In this document: in pieces, positions 43,132-52,685 of the stretch
Layout: every line of letters starts with the position of its first letter
How positions within the stretch are numbered: position 1 is the first letter of the stretch
Assembly: GCA_963974055.1 (NCBI GenBank)
Contig: CAXBCP010000001.1
Location: forward strand, 62,001-126,000
Length of the DNA: 64,000 nt
Source: CAXBCP01 sp963974055
GTDB lineage: Bacteria; Pseudomonadota; Alphaproteobacteria; MPNO01; UBA830
Reading direction: 5' to 3'
The notes under the pieces: model-generated
The model's input: the letters and a program-made list of their open reading frames with translations, nothing else
Databases searched by the model: none
Told to the model about the DNA's origin: nothing
Made by a program: the position numbers and the translations under genes

Positions 43132-43826
43132 CCGTCGTCGCAATCATGCAGCCTTCCTATCTGCCGTGGGCCGGATACCTCGCTATGATCGAACGGGCAG
43201 ACCTTTTCGTCTTTCTCGATTCCGTTCAGTTCGCCCGGCGGTCCTGGCAACAGCGCAATCGTATCAAGACTTCTTCCGGCGAGTTGATGCTGACGATTCC
43301 GGTGCTTAAGAAAGGCCGCTCCGATCAGCGGATCAATGAGGTCGAAATCGACAGAACGGCCCGTTTCATCGGAAAGCACGAGGCCGCAATCCGTGCCAAT
43401 TACGGTGCCGCCGCGCATTTCGATGCGTTCTGTCCGGATCTGTTCGGCTTTTTGCGGCAGGATAACCAGTACCTGAGCGAACTGACTATAGGCATTACCG
43501 AATGGCTGATGCAGAGCATCGGCTGCAGGACGCCTATATGCAGGAGTTCGGATTTACAGGTAACCGGTCAGAAGGATGGACTGCTGTTGGCGATCTGCCA
43601 GGAGTTAGGGGCGGATACGTATCTCTCGGCCCCCGCGTCGCAGGCCTATCTGGATCAATCGGATTGTTTTCCGGGATCCGGCGTGGAAATCGTCTATCAC
43701 CGGTACAGCCATCCACAATACCCTCAGCTCCACGGACCGTTTCTTCCCTATATGTCGGTTCTCGATATGCTGCTCAACACTGGACCGGCGTGCCGGGAAA
43801 TCCTGATGTCGGGGGTCGAGGATTGA
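43128..43826 (+). CDS. WbqC family protein
   Basis: A 232-residue WbqC-like protein. The signature AIMQPSYLPWAGYLAMIERADLFVFLDSVQFARRSWQQRNRIKTSSGELMLTIPV is clear. WbqC proteins are common in O-antigen and nonulosonate clusters, where their enzymatic role is poorly defined. ATG at 43128 overlaps the previous stop by 4 bp; the stop overlaps the TTG start of the cytidylyltransferase (TTGA). Confidence 0.9.
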   Translation: MTVVAIMQPSYLPWAGYLAMIERADLFVFLDSVQFARRSWQQRNRIKTSSGELMLTIPVLKKGRSDQRINEVEIDRTARFIGKHEAAIRANYGAAAHFDAFCPDLFGFLRQDNQYLSELTIGITEWLMQSIGCRTPICRSSDLQVTGQKDGLLLAICQELGADTYLSAPASQAYLDQSDCFPGSGVEIVYHRYSHPQYPQLHGPFLPYMSVLDMLLNTGPACREILMSGVED

Positions 43827-44584
43827 CGGCGCTGTGCATCATTCCCGCTCGCGGCGGCAGCAAGCGCATCAAGTCGAAGAATATCCTGCCGTTTCTCGGC
43901 CGTCCGATGATTTCCTATTCGCTGGATGCCGCGCGGGATGCGAATATTTTCTCCGATATCCATGTATCGACCGAAAGCGGGGACATCCGAGATGTGGTCG
44001 AAGGGCTCGGGTATCGCGTTCCGTTTCTGCGCCCCGCCGCGCTCGCGGACGACCATACGCCGCTTGTGCCGGTGCTTCGCTGGGTGCTCGAAGCTTTCGT
44101 GGACCGCGGCGTCCGATTCGACAGTGTCTGTCTTCTTATGAGTTGTGCCCCGCTTGTCCGCCCGGCTGACCTGCAGGATGCGTACGAATTGTTCGAAAAA
44201 AACGGCGCCGAGCATCCTGTACTTAGCGTGGCCCGTTTTTCGGCGCCGGCAGAATGGGCCTATAACCGCGACGATGCGGGTTTTTTGTCGGCGCGGGAGC
44301 CCGAAACGTTGTCCATCCGGTCACAGGACCTGCGGGATTCCTATTACGATACCGGCACGTTCGCGATATTTCCAACTGCACAGATTCTCGACGATTCCTA
44401 CCAGGGCGGCGGCAGAATGCTATCCTTCATTCTCCCATCATGGCGTGCGGTCGATATTGATTCTGCAGACGACCTTGTGCATGCCGAAATCCTGGCCCGT
44501 GGGATCGCTGCCAAGGCGCAGGCCCCATCCCCGGATGACGCGGGACTTCACATCTCCAACGCAACAAACTCAGGTCAGACATAA
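43823..44584 (+). CDS. pseF: CMP-nonulosonate synthetase (PseF/NeuA-like)
   Basis: A 253-residue cytidylyltransferase that would activate pseudaminic acid or a relative as the CMP-sugar. Motifs are CIIPARGGSKRIKSKNILPFLGRPMISYSLDAA (CTP loop), DIHVSTESGDI, LMSCAPLVRPADL and SYYDTGTFAIFP. The TTG start at 43823 overlaps the WbqC stop. It is followed one base later by a KdsB-like synthetase, so two CMP-sugar synthetases are adjacent. Confidence 0.88.
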   Translation: MTALCIIPARGGSKRIKSKNILPFLGRPMISYSLDAARDANIFSDIHVSTESGDIRDVVEGLGYRVPFLRPAALADDHTPLVPVLRWVLEAFVDRGVRFDSVCLLMSCAPLVRPADLQDAYELFEKNGAEHPVLSVARFSAPAEWAYNRDDAGFLSAREPETLSIRSQDLRDSYYDTGTFAIFPTAQILDDSYQGGGRMLSFILPSWRAVDIDSADDLVHAEILARGIAAKAQAPSPDDAGLHISNATNSGQT

Positions 44585-44585
44585 A

Positions 44586-45335
44586 ATGCGATGCGTCGCT
44601 GTTATTCCCGCCCGTATGGGTTCCTCCCGGTTTCCGGGCAAACCGCTGGCACAAATTCACGGCCGAACGATGCTGGAACATGTTTACAAGCGGACGGCAC
44701 TCTGTGCCGAACTCGACGACGTGGTTGTCGCGACCTGCGACACTGCGATTGCGGACGCTGTCAACGCGTTTGGTGGTCATGCTGTAATGACGGCGGACAC
44801 CCATGACCGTGCCAGCGACCGGGTAGCCGAGGCCGCCGAAAGCCTCGACGGCGATATCTTTGTTCTAGTGCAGGGTGATGAGCCTATGACACATCCTGAC
44901 ATGATCACGCAGTCATTATCGCCTTTCGCGACGGATAATTCGGTCGGCTGTGTTAACCTGACGACGCGCATAAAGGACGAAGCGGAATTTCGAAATCCCA
45001 ACACGATCAAGGTCGTCATCAACCGCGCGGGTGATGCGATGTATATGTCGCGATCCGAAATTCCGACGCTTACGAACAACCGTTTCGGAGACGTGGCAAC
45101 GTTCAAGCAGGTCTGTATCATCCCGTTTACCCGGGCGGCGCTTGCCCGTTATGCGGCCCTGCCGGCGACCCCCTGTGAGATAGCCGAATCCATCGACATG
45201 ATGCGGTTTATAGAGCACGGCGATGCGGTGCGTATGGTGGAAACTGGATACAGCACCCATGCCGTTGACACAGAAGCCGACCGGTTGCTGGTGGAAGCGA
45301 TGATGGGGGATGATGAACTGATGGGAGCCTACTGA
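44586..45335 (+). CDS. kdsB: KdsB-like CMP-ulosonate cytidylyltransferase, copy 1
   Basis: A 249-residue protein of the KdsB family. The CTP loop is VIPARMGSSRFPGKPLAQIHGRTMLEHVYKRT, with VQGDEPMTHPD and NPNTIKVVI later. The region that reads DHQSGTERLAEV in enterobacterial KdsB is DTHDRASDRVAEA here, so the substrate may differ from plain Kdo. The start ATG at 44586 lies just after the pseF stop. The 2-hydroxyacid dehydrogenase gene follows without a gap. No KdsA, KdsD or KdsC gene is near. Confidence 0.85.
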   Translation: MRCVAVIPARMGSSRFPGKPLAQIHGRTMLEHVYKRTALCAELDDVVVATCDTAIADAVNAFGGHAVMTADTHDRASDRVAEAAESLDGDIFVLVQGDEPMTHPDMITQSLSPFATDNSVGCVNLTTRIKDEAEFRNPNTIKVVINRAGDAMYMSRSEIPTLTNNRFGDVATFKQVCIIPFTRAALARYAALPATPCEIAESIDMMRFIEHGDAVRMVETGYSTHAVDTEADRLLVEAMMGDDELMGAY

Positions 45336-46277
45336 ATGTCTTACCGGGTCCTTGTTTCCGCTCCCTATTTTCTGCCGGAGGTGGGGCGTTTTCGCGACTA
45401 TTTCTCGAAACATGATCTTGAAGCTGTCATCGCCGATGTTGAGGAACGCTTGGAAGAGGACGAACTCCTTGGACTTGTCGGCGATATCGACGCCGTGGTG
45501 TGTGGCGACGATCGTTTCACCGCGCGCGTGATGGATGCGGCACCGCGCCTGAAAGTGATATCGAAATGGGGAACGGGAATAGATTCGATCGATTCTGCCG
45601 CCGCGGCAGCGCGCGGCATCCGGGTCTGTCGGACACCCAATGCGTTTACCCATCCGGTGGCGGATACCGTGCTGGGCTATATTCTGTGCTTTGCCCGCAA
45701 CCTGCCTTTCATGGACGACGCGATGAAACGCGGCGAATGGAAAAAAATACCCGGCCGGGCGATGAATGAATCCACGGTCGGCGTTATCGGCGTTGGGGCT
45801 ATCGGTACTGCCGTATTACGCCGCGCCGCGCCCTTCGGCGCAACGCTTCTCGGGACGGATATTCGCAAAATTGATCCGGACGTTATTACCGAGACCGGCG
45901 TCAGAATGACCTCGCTCGAAGACTTGCTCGCCGAATCGGATTACATCAGCGTCAATTGCGATCTCACCGATTTGTCCCATCATCTTCTCAATGACACTAC
46001 ATTCGCCCTGATGCAGTCCCATGCGGTCGTCGTCAACGCCGCGCGCGGCCCGGTAATCGAAGAGCCCGCACTTGTTCGCGCGCTGGAAAGCGGCGGGCTC
46101 GGCGGCGCTGCATTGGATGTCTTCGAAGATGAACCCCTGCCGGCGACCAGTCCGTTGCGACAGATGGCAAACGTATTGATAGCACCCCACAACAGTAACT
46201 CCAGCCCGACGGCATGGGAGCGGGTACATCTCAGCACGCTGGACCAGATGGTAGCAGCACTAACGGAGCAGGCCTGA
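45336..46277 (+). CDS. D-isomer 2-hydroxyacid dehydrogenase
   Basis: A 313-residue NAD-dependent dehydrogenase related to phosphoglycerate dehydrogenase. The cofactor motif is VGVIGVGAIGTAVLRRAAPFGATLLGTDI; the active-site residues are seen as VVNAARGPVIEEPAL (Arg), DVFEDEPLP (Glu) and APHNSNSSPTAWERV (His). ATG starts directly after the kdsB-like stop. With copy 1 of KdsB it may modify a 2-oxo or 2-hydroxy acid sugar; this is inference. Confidence 0.88.
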   Translation: MSYRVLVSAPYFLPEVGRFRDYFSKHDLEAVIADVEERLEEDELLGLVGDIDAVVCGDDRFTARVMDAAPRLKVISKWGTGIDSIDSAAAAARGIRVCRTPNAFTHPVADTVLGYILCFARNLPFMDDAMKRGEWKKIPGRAMNESTVGVIGVGAIGTAVLRRAAPFGATLLGTDIRKIDPDVITETGVRMTSLEDLLAESDYISVNCDLTDLSHHLLNDTTFALMQSHAVVVNAARGPVIEEPALVRALESGGLGGAALDVFEDEPLPATSPLRQMANVLIAPHNSNSSPTAWERVHLSTLDQMVAALTEQA

Positions 46278-46282
46278 CGTCA

Positions 46283-48196
46283 ATGGCGGAAGTGTCCATC
46301 ATCGTGCGTGCGTTCAACGAGGCGAAGCACCTGCCTGCGCTTTTCGAGGCGATCGGACGCCAGCGCTATCGGGATTTTGAGGTTATTCTCGTCGACTCAG
46401 GATCCTACGACAGGACCCGCGATATCGCGGAAGAAAACGCTGCGCGCATTCTGCGGATCAGCAGCCACGACTTCACCTTTGGATACAGCCTCAACGTCGG
46501 CATAGAGGCGGCCACCGGTCAGTATATCGTGGTTGTGTCGGCGCATACGATTCCAACCGACGAAAACTGGCTTGGAAATCTTATCGCGCCGCTGGCTGAC
46601 GATGACGTGGCAATGACTTATGGTCGGCAGATCGGCGTGCGAGAGTCGAAATTCGGGGAAGCGGAAGATTTCGAGCGCATATTCGGTTCCCGGTCGCGTG
46701 AAGACCGTGCGCGGAGTATCCGGGCAAACAACGCCTGCTCCGCTCTGCGGCGAACGCTTTGGGAGCAGAAGAACTTCAACCCGGAGGTCACCGGTCTGGA
46801 GGATGCCGATTGGGCATCGCACTGGTTACGCCGGGACATGCGGGTCGTATATGTGCCCGAAGCCGTTATCCGACATATTCACGAAGAGACATGGCCGCAG
46901 GTCCAGCGACGCTATTATCGCGAGGCCGTCGCTGCTCGCCGGATGGGCTTGCTCGGCCGCCGCCATATTCCGCGGGAATTGTCGCGGGATTTCCGCCGTC
47001 TGATCGCCGATCTGTTTCATTGTCTCAGGCCCGGGGCCAATCCTGTGGCGACGCGGTTGTCGCTTGCCCAACGCCTGGGCGATGTCGTGTTGTTTCGGAT
47101 TCGCAAGATGCGGGGCATGGTTGTCGGGTTGCTGGCACAAAACCCGCTGGTTACGCGGGAATCCAGGGAAGAAGTCTTTTTCGATCGACATAACAGGGCC
47201 GTCGTCATTTCCGGCGCCGGCCGCGCGCGGCTCGAATCGAGAGAGCTGCCGGCGCTCAAACCCGGTGAAGCGCTCATCCGTGTGGAGCACGTCGCCATCT
47301 GCGCGACCGATCTCGATATTCTCGAGGGACGGCTAGGCTACTACAAGGACGGTACTGCTTCCTATCCGATCGTTCCGGGCCATGAATTCAGCGGCCGAAT
47401 CGCCGCCCTCGGGGCGAACGCTAACGGTCTTTCTGAAGGTGACCCGGTCGTCGTCGAATGTATCCAGAGTTGCGGCGTTTGCCCCGCCTGCACCTCCGAT
47501 AATCCCATCGGATGCGCCGACCGTACCGAGCTCGGCGTCATGCGCCGGGACGGTGCCTATGCTGAATACGTCACAGTTCCGTCCCGTTTCGTTCATCGCC
47601 TGCCGTCCGGACTGCCAACTGAAAAAGCGACGCTGGCCGAACCGGTCGCCGTCATTCTGAAAGGGCTGGGCCGTTTGCAGGGTCACCTGGCTTCCCGCCC
47701 GGCGCCGTGGCACTGCGCGGTATTGGGGGCTGGTCCGCTGGGTCATATCTGCGCGCGTATTCTGGCGCATCAAGGGCATCACGTGACTGCTTACGACCGA
47801 AATGCAGCGCGCCTGGCCTTGTTCGACGGCACGGAGATCAAGACTTCGGCGCTTCTTGAGGGCCTCGATGCATTCGATGTACTCATCGAGATCACCGGCG
47901 ATCCGGATGTACTCGACGCCGGCCTGCGCAAAAGCAGCGCGAATGCATCGTTGCTTCTCCTGGGTCTGCCCTACGGCGAACGGCAGTTCTCGTTCGAGGC
48001 GATTGCTGCATACGACAAGACGATCATTGGATCTGTCGGCAGCACGGCGGCCGATTTCCAGGCTGCGATAGAGTTGTTGCCCAAGCTCGACCTGAGTGAA
48101 CATTTGAAGTGCCAGCTGCCGCTTGCTGAATTTGAAGACGGATGGCGCAAGGCCCGGAACGGTGACGTGCTCAAGGTAATCCTGGATGCGGCCTGA
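46283..48196 (+). CDS. Glycosyltransferase family 2 fused to zinc-dependent alcohol dehydrogenase
   Basis: A 637-residue two-domain protein in one continuous frame. Residues about 1-250 are a GT-A glycosyltransferase (VSIIVRAFNEAKHLPALFEAIGRQRYRDFEVILVDSGSYDRTRDIAEE, with SAHTIPTDENWL and GLEDADWASHWLRRD). From about 300 a medium-chain dehydrogenase follows: CATDLDILEG, VPGHEFSGRIAALG, the four-cysteine structural zinc lobe CIQSCGVCPACTSDNPIGC, and VLGAGPLGHICARILA. I know of no common fusion of this kind. ATG 46283 starts the GT part directly. Confidence 0.85.
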   Translation: MAEVSIIVRAFNEAKHLPALFEAIGRQRYRDFEVILVDSGSYDRTRDIAEENAARILRISSHDFTFGYSLNVGIEAATGQYIVVVSAHTIPTDENWLGNLIAPLADDDVAMTYGRQIGVRESKFGEAEDFERIFGSRSREDRARSIRANNACSALRRTLWEQKNFNPEVTGLEDADWASHWLRRDMRVVYVPEAVIRHIHEETWPQVQRRYYREAVAARRMGLLGRRHIPRELSRDFRRLIADLFHCLRPGANPVATRLSLAQRLGDVVLFRIRKMRGMVVGLLAQNPLVTRESREEVFFDRHNRAVVISGAGRARLESRELPALKPGEALIRVEHVAICATDLDILEGRLGYYKDGTASYPIVPGHEFSGRIAALGANANGLSEGDPVVVECIQSCGVCPACTSDNPIGCADRTELGVMRRDGAYAEYVTVPSRFVHRLPSGLPTEKATLAEPVAVILKGLGRLQGHLASRPAPWHCAVLGAGPLGHICARILAHQGHHVTAYDRNAARLALFDGTEIKTSALLEGLDAFDVLIEITGDPDVLDAGLRKSSANASLLLLGLPYGERQFSFEAIAAYDKTIIGSVGSTAADFQAAIELLPKLDLSEHLKCQLPLAEFEDGWRKARNGDVLKVILDAA

Positions 48197-48235
48197 GGTC
48201 TCGCGTAATTCGGCATTTGCCGGGATTCCCGCCGG

Positions 48236-49948
48236 GTGAGAAATCCGCTTTATGCGTTTGTGCTCGACGAGATATCGCTGGCGCCATTTCTGATGCATGC
48301 CATTCTCGGCCACGAGATTGCGCTTGTCGCCGTACGGCCCGTCTTTCCGCCGGCCCGGCGAATGCTGTTGTGGGTTGCAAACCGGTGGATTTCGCGCGCC
48401 CGGGTGTGTTGGGCTATCGACTACGTGCCGGAACTGAACAGGGACTGGCGCTGGGACCGGAATCTCTATTTTCGAAATGCCTATGGGAAATACGAATCAT
48501 GGCAGGATAGCTATTTCGGCCTGCCCCGGCCCGACGGTGAGACCGATGCATATGAATACGCCTTCAATCATCTGACCGCGAACCATGTGTACGATAAGGC
48601 GATAGAAATATATGTGATGGAAGCGCTGGACCGGAACTTGGCCGGCCGCCATGTCGTCAAAATAGGTATGACTCACGATACCGCGGCGCTTTATGCGGCC
48701 CGGTTTCAAACGCCCGTCCCCTGTTTGTGCCGGCGGTTGCGTATCGTGGATCTGGGACTGAATGTCGTTATTTCGATTATAATAATACTGACGACCGCAA
48801 TATGGATGATCAGGCGGTTGCGCCTGCAAGTGCGCCCGGAAAACGTTTTCTGTATCGTCGACCGGCTCGGCAATCGGCAGGAGGAATTTCTGATCGACGC
48901 CCTGCGTGATGGCGGCGAAATCGTCAGCTTCAACCGCTCCCCCGCGCCGGTTTCCGGGCGGGAGATATCATGGGGGGAAGGAAGCCTTAATCCCATGGGT
49001 TTTGTCGCCGGTCTCCTGGAAATGATCGGCCATGTCTGGAGGCTGTGGCGCCGCCACGGTGCATTGACCGCACGACATTTTTATATCGTGGCAGGATTGC
49101 CGCGAAAGGCGCTGCTTTGGCGTTGCCTCTTCAATGTATACCGGCCGGAGCATTTTTTCGGTCGTGACGAATACAACAGTGATCACATTCTGCGGGGCCG
49201 GGAACTGGCGCGGATCGGCGCCGTGTCTCATGGGATCAGCGGCGCTGTTTATTCTGCCTATACCGATGTCGCGCCCAACAGTCGGTACGTGGCTTTTGAT
49301 CATATCTATGTGGCGGGGACGAAGGTGATTATTTCAGATCGCTGGCGCAAGGAGATGAAAATTCATCCGGTCGGTTCGTGGGGGTTTCGTGCCGACCGGT
49401 TTGATGCCGTCGGGCCCCCCGGTGACGATATACTGATATCGATCCGCATCGCCTTCGAAAACGAAGAAATGATCCGCATAACCCATGCTATCGCGACCGC
49501 GTTTCCGGATCGGAACGTCATCCTGCAGATGAAGCCCATCACTTTTCTGACGGCGGCCGAACTGGAGCGGTTGGTTGAACTTTACAGGGGTGATCATCCG
49601 AATATCGTGCTATCCGATGAATCGATCTATGATCTCGTGGAAAGGGCCAAATTCCATATCTCGGATATTTCGACCCTCGTTGCAGAGTCAATCCACCGGG
49701 GCGCGTATTGTTTTGTGGCCGATGTTTTGGGACACGAGACGTGTTGCTATCGGGATTTCCCAGGTCTGTGCGTCGGAAATGCTGCCGAAGCAGTTTCGCG
49801 GCTTCGCGACATCGAGGACGGCGTGGCAGATTATCCTAGGGATACCTATATGACGCTTCTGGGCTTGCCGGCTGCGACGAACCCATTTGATGTGTTTCGC
49901 GAAAACGTGGGCCTTGCGGCGCTTCCGTCCTGCAGTTGTGGGCGTTGA
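48236..49948 (+). CDS. Surface carbohydrate biosynthesis protein, GT-B-like
   Basis: A 570-residue protein of the surface polysaccharide type. It has one hydrophobic segment near residues 175-195 (LGLNVVISIIIILTTAIWMI). The C-terminal half looks like capsule polysaccharide or CDP-glycerol-type GT-B enzymes (GAVSHGISGAVYSAYTDVAPNSRYVAFDHIYVAG, ILQMKPITFLTAAELERLVELY and the HISDISTLVAESIHRGAYCFVAD ending). The start is GTG at 48236. It is probably a glycosyltransferase, but donor and acceptor cannot be told. Confidence 0.65.
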   Translation: MRNPLYAFVLDEISLAPFLMHAILGHEIALVAVRPVFPPARRMLLWVANRWISRARVCWAIDYVPELNRDWRWDRNLYFRNAYGKYESWQDSYFGLPRPDGETDAYEYAFNHLTANHVYDKAIEIYVMEALDRNLAGRHVVKIGMTHDTAALYAARFQTPVPCLCRRLRIVDLGLNVVISIIIILTTAIWMIRRLRLQVRPENVFCIVDRLGNRQEEFLIDALRDGGEIVSFNRSPAPVSGREISWGEGSLNPMGFVAGLLEMIGHVWRLWRRHGALTARHFYIVAGLPRKALLWRCLFNVYRPEHFFGRDEYNSDHILRGRELARIGAVSHGISGAVYSAYTDVAPNSRYVAFDHIYVAGTKVIISDRWRKEMKIHPVGSWGFRADRFDAVGPPGDDILISIRIAFENEEMIRITHAIATAFPDRNVILQMKPITFLTAAELERLVELYRGDHPNIVLSDESIYDLVERAKFHISDISTLVAESIHRGAYCFVADVLGHETCCYRDFPGLCVGNAAEAVSRLRDIEDGVADYPRDTYMTLLGLPAATNPFDVFRENVGLAALPSCSCGR

Positions 49949-50069
49949 ACCCCTTGTATCGACTGTCATCCGGGCGGACGCATTACAACCGTTTCCTAGT
50001 CGAATCGGACAGACGGCGCTATATTGCCTGTGGGCGCATTTATAACCGACCAATCATACGGATGAACGC

Positions 50070-51719
50070 ATGAGCACCAAGATTCAGAGCGAGAAAAAAT
50101 TCAGGGTCCTGATTCTTTACCCTAATCTCTACATGATGCTCGTTCCGTCGCTGGCAGTGGGCATCTTCACCCGTTTGCTGAGCGAGATGGATTGCGAAGT
50201 CGATCTTTTCGAGACGACGCAGTATTTCGATTCGGACGGATCAAGCCCACAGAACCGGGTCAAGTTCGCACAGGCTCGGGCGTTCGATTACCAGAAAGAC
50301 CTCGGTATCGACATCAAGCATGACAACATGTTTATCGATTTCCGCAAGAAGGTGCTGGATTTCGAGCCGGACCTTATTCTGGCCTCCGCGGTAGAGGATG
50401 TTTTCTTGCAGGCTGTTAGCCTGCTCGAGGCAGTTGAAGATCTCAAAATCCCGCATCTCATGGGCGGTGTCTTTCCGACCGCGGCGACGGCTCGTTGTTT
50501 CGAATTCCCGGTTATTACCCATGTCGCCCGCGGAGAGGGAGAGGCGATCGTGAAGGAATTCGTCAATCGCCTGAAGGCCGGCGAGTCCGTCGACGATGTT
50601 CCGGGAGTGTGGTACCGGGACGAGAATGGAGAAGTTCAGCGGAATCAAAACCCGCCTCTGATCAATATCAACGACATCCGCCCGGATTTCCGTCTGTTTG
50701 CGGAAGAACGTTTTCATCGACCGATGGGCGGCAAGATTTTTAAGACGGTTCCTTTTGAAACCTATCGCGGATGTCCCTACGCCTGTACGTTTTGCAATTC
50801 GCCCATGCAGCGGAGCGTTTCCAAAGAGGAAGGCGTTGGCAATTTCCTCCGACGCAAGACGATCAAGGTCTTGCAGGAAGAAATGCGGGCAACGATCGCG
50901 GCGACCAGCCCTGAATTTTTCTATTTTATCGACGACAGTTTTCTGGCTCGACCGAAAAAAGAGATTTTCGAATTCTGCGATATGTACGAGGAATTCAAAA
51001 TACCCTTCTGGTTCAATACGCGTCCTGAAAACTGTTTTCCCGAGGCGATGAAACGTCTCAAAGAAGTTGGCGCTTACAGAATCTCGTTTGGCATCGAATG
51101 CGGCAACGAACAGTTTCGTAAGAATGTGTTGTTACGCTCGCCTAAGAACGCGGAGATCATCGAAAGTTTCAGGAATATTCATGAGTCCGGAATTCCGTTC
51201 AGCGTGAACCTGATTATCGGGTTCCCTGGCGAGACGCGGGAACACATCATGGACACCGTCGAATTGGTGCGCTCTATCGATGGATACGATACGCTTACCG
51301 TGAGCATTTTCACGCCGTATCACGGAACCACCCTGCGGGCGATCGCCGTTCAGAACGGTTGGCTTGATGGTAAAACGATTACGAAGCATACGACGTCAAA
51401 ATCGCTCCTCGATATGCCGCCACCTTATGTCAATTCGGACGATATCGACGGACTTGCCGCGACGCTTCCTCTTTATTGCTACTTTCCCAAAAACGAATGG
51501 GACAACATCCGCCGAGCCGAAATACCGGACGAGGAGGGCTTGCGGTTGCGGGAAGAATACTACGAAATCTATCGCCGTAATTTCCTCAGGGAAGATCAGT
51601 TCGAAGAGAAAATTCTCGTCGGCGGGACCGGCTGCCGCAGCAATCCGAAGGACTCGTTCCGTATCAGCAAGGACCGGCTAACCGTTGACGAACTCGAAAG
51701 ACTTACAATCAATGCCTGA
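50070..51719 (+). CDS. B12-binding domain radical SAM protein
   Basis: A 549-residue radical SAM enzyme. The N-terminal ~150 residues resemble a cobalamin-binding domain (VLILYPNLYMMLVPSLAVGIFTRLLSEMDCEVDLFE, then ILASAVEDVF and HLMGGVFPTAAT). The cluster-binding motif is FETYRGCPYACTFCNSPMQ, that is CxxxCxxC. Later parts include FGIECGNEQFRKNVLLRSP and VNLIIGFPGETREHIM. Class B members methylate unactivated carbons or move other groups. A 120-bp gap precedes it, so it may have its own promoter. Confidence 0.88.
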   Translation: MSTKIQSEKKFRVLILYPNLYMMLVPSLAVGIFTRLLSEMDCEVDLFETTQYFDSDGSSPQNRVKFAQARAFDYQKDLGIDIKHDNMFIDFRKKVLDFEPDLILASAVEDVFLQAVSLLEAVEDLKIPHLMGGVFPTAATARCFEFPVITHVARGEGEAIVKEFVNRLKAGESVDDVPGVWYRDENGEVQRNQNPPLININDIRPDFRLFAEERFHRPMGGKIFKTVPFETYRGCPYACTFCNSPMQRSVSKEEGVGNFLRRKTIKVLQEEMRATIAATSPEFFYFIDDSFLARPKKEIFEFCDMYEEFKIPFWFNTRPENCFPEAMKRLKEVGAYRISFGIECGNEQFRKNVLLRSPKNAEIIESFRNIHESGIPFSVNLIIGFPGETREHIMDTVELVRSIDGYDTLTVSIFTPYHGTTLRAIAVQNGWLDGKTITKHTTSKSLLDMPPPYVNSDDIDGLAATLPLYCYFPKNEWDNIRRAEIPDEEGLRLREEYYEIYRRNFLREDQFEEKILVGGTGCRSNPKDSFRISKDRLTVDELERLTINA

Positions 51720-51767
51720 TCCTTGCGATGCGTCCCCACGGCATCTGACGGTGGATTGAACCGCACC

Positions 51768-52652
51768 ATGTCAATTCATCAGGCGAAATCGATTTCGCAC
51801 AAAATTTTTCGGGCGCTGTTGCGGGGCTTCGAAGGCTCGGTCAGTGCCTTGTCGCGCGATACCTATATGAAGATGGCCGTCGAAATCGTTGAAGACCTCG
51901 ACCGGGTGGTCGCTATCGATACAGGTAAGGGGGTCATCAAGTTTCATTGCGACAGCGAAATCGCGCGCATTCGCGCGGCCGGCGCCCTCGATCGTGAACC
52001 GGACACGATAGCGTGGATCGACGAATTTTTACCCGACGATAATTTTCTTGATATCGGATCGAATGTCGGGGTGTTCACGCTCTATGCCGCGATCATTCGC
52101 GGGGTCAATGTCACGGCGTGTGATCCGTTGCCACAAAACCACCGGGCGCTTAATCAGAATGCGGTGATAAACGGCATTTCCGACCGGATTACCACGATTT
52201 GTGCGGCTATGAACGACTGTCCCACAATTTCTGCCCTGGCAGTGCCGGCTATCGCCGACACAGCCGGCGGCGCGGGGGCGACATTCGGCGAGAGCTACGA
52301 TAACTATCAGCGCGAGATCGTCGCATCGTATCGTCTCAATACGCTCGGTGTGTCGGTAGACGATCTCGTCGAGCGTTTCGGAATGACGGTGCCGAACCAT
52401 ATCAAAATGGATATTGACGGCATTCAGGACAAAGTGATCGCGGGGGCGGCGAACACGCTTAAAAATCCTGCGGTACGGTCCTTGATGTTGGAACTACAGC
52501 CCGTGAACGAGCCGCATAACCGCGAAGTGTACGACACCGTTATGAGGGTGATGTCCGACAACGGATTCAAACTGGACAAAGTCGCGCGGGCTACACCGAA
52601 CATGACGGCGGATATCGAAAAATATCCCACAAACAACTTTTTCGTCCGATAG
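51768..52652 (+). CDS. FkbM family methyltransferase
   Basis: A 294-residue FkbM-type SAM-dependent methyltransferase, usually an O-methyltransferase on sugars. Motifs are DDNFLDIGSNVGVFTLYAAII, NVTACDPLPQNHRALNQNAVINGI and VPNHIKMDIDGIQDKVIAGAANTL. ATG at 51768 is chosen over the frame start at 51723 because it fits the family length. The ABC exporter gene follows 33 bp downstream. Confidence 0.88.
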   Translation: MSIHQAKSISHKIFRALLRGFEGSVSALSRDTYMKMAVEIVEDLDRVVAIDTGKGVIKFHCDSEIARIRAAGALDREPDTIAWIDEFLPDDNFLDIGSNVGVFTLYAAIIRGVNVTACDPLPQNHRALNQNAVINGISDRITTICAAMNDCPTISALAVPAIADTAGGAGATFGESYDNYQREIVASYRLNTLGVSVDDLVERFGMTVPNHIKMDIDGIQDKVIAGAANTLKNPAVRSLMLELQPVNEPHNREVYDTVMRVMSDNGFKLDKVARATPNMTADIEKYPTNNFFVR

Positions 52653-52685
52653 GGCCAAGCCGGCGCGCAAGGCGATTTTCCAGAT

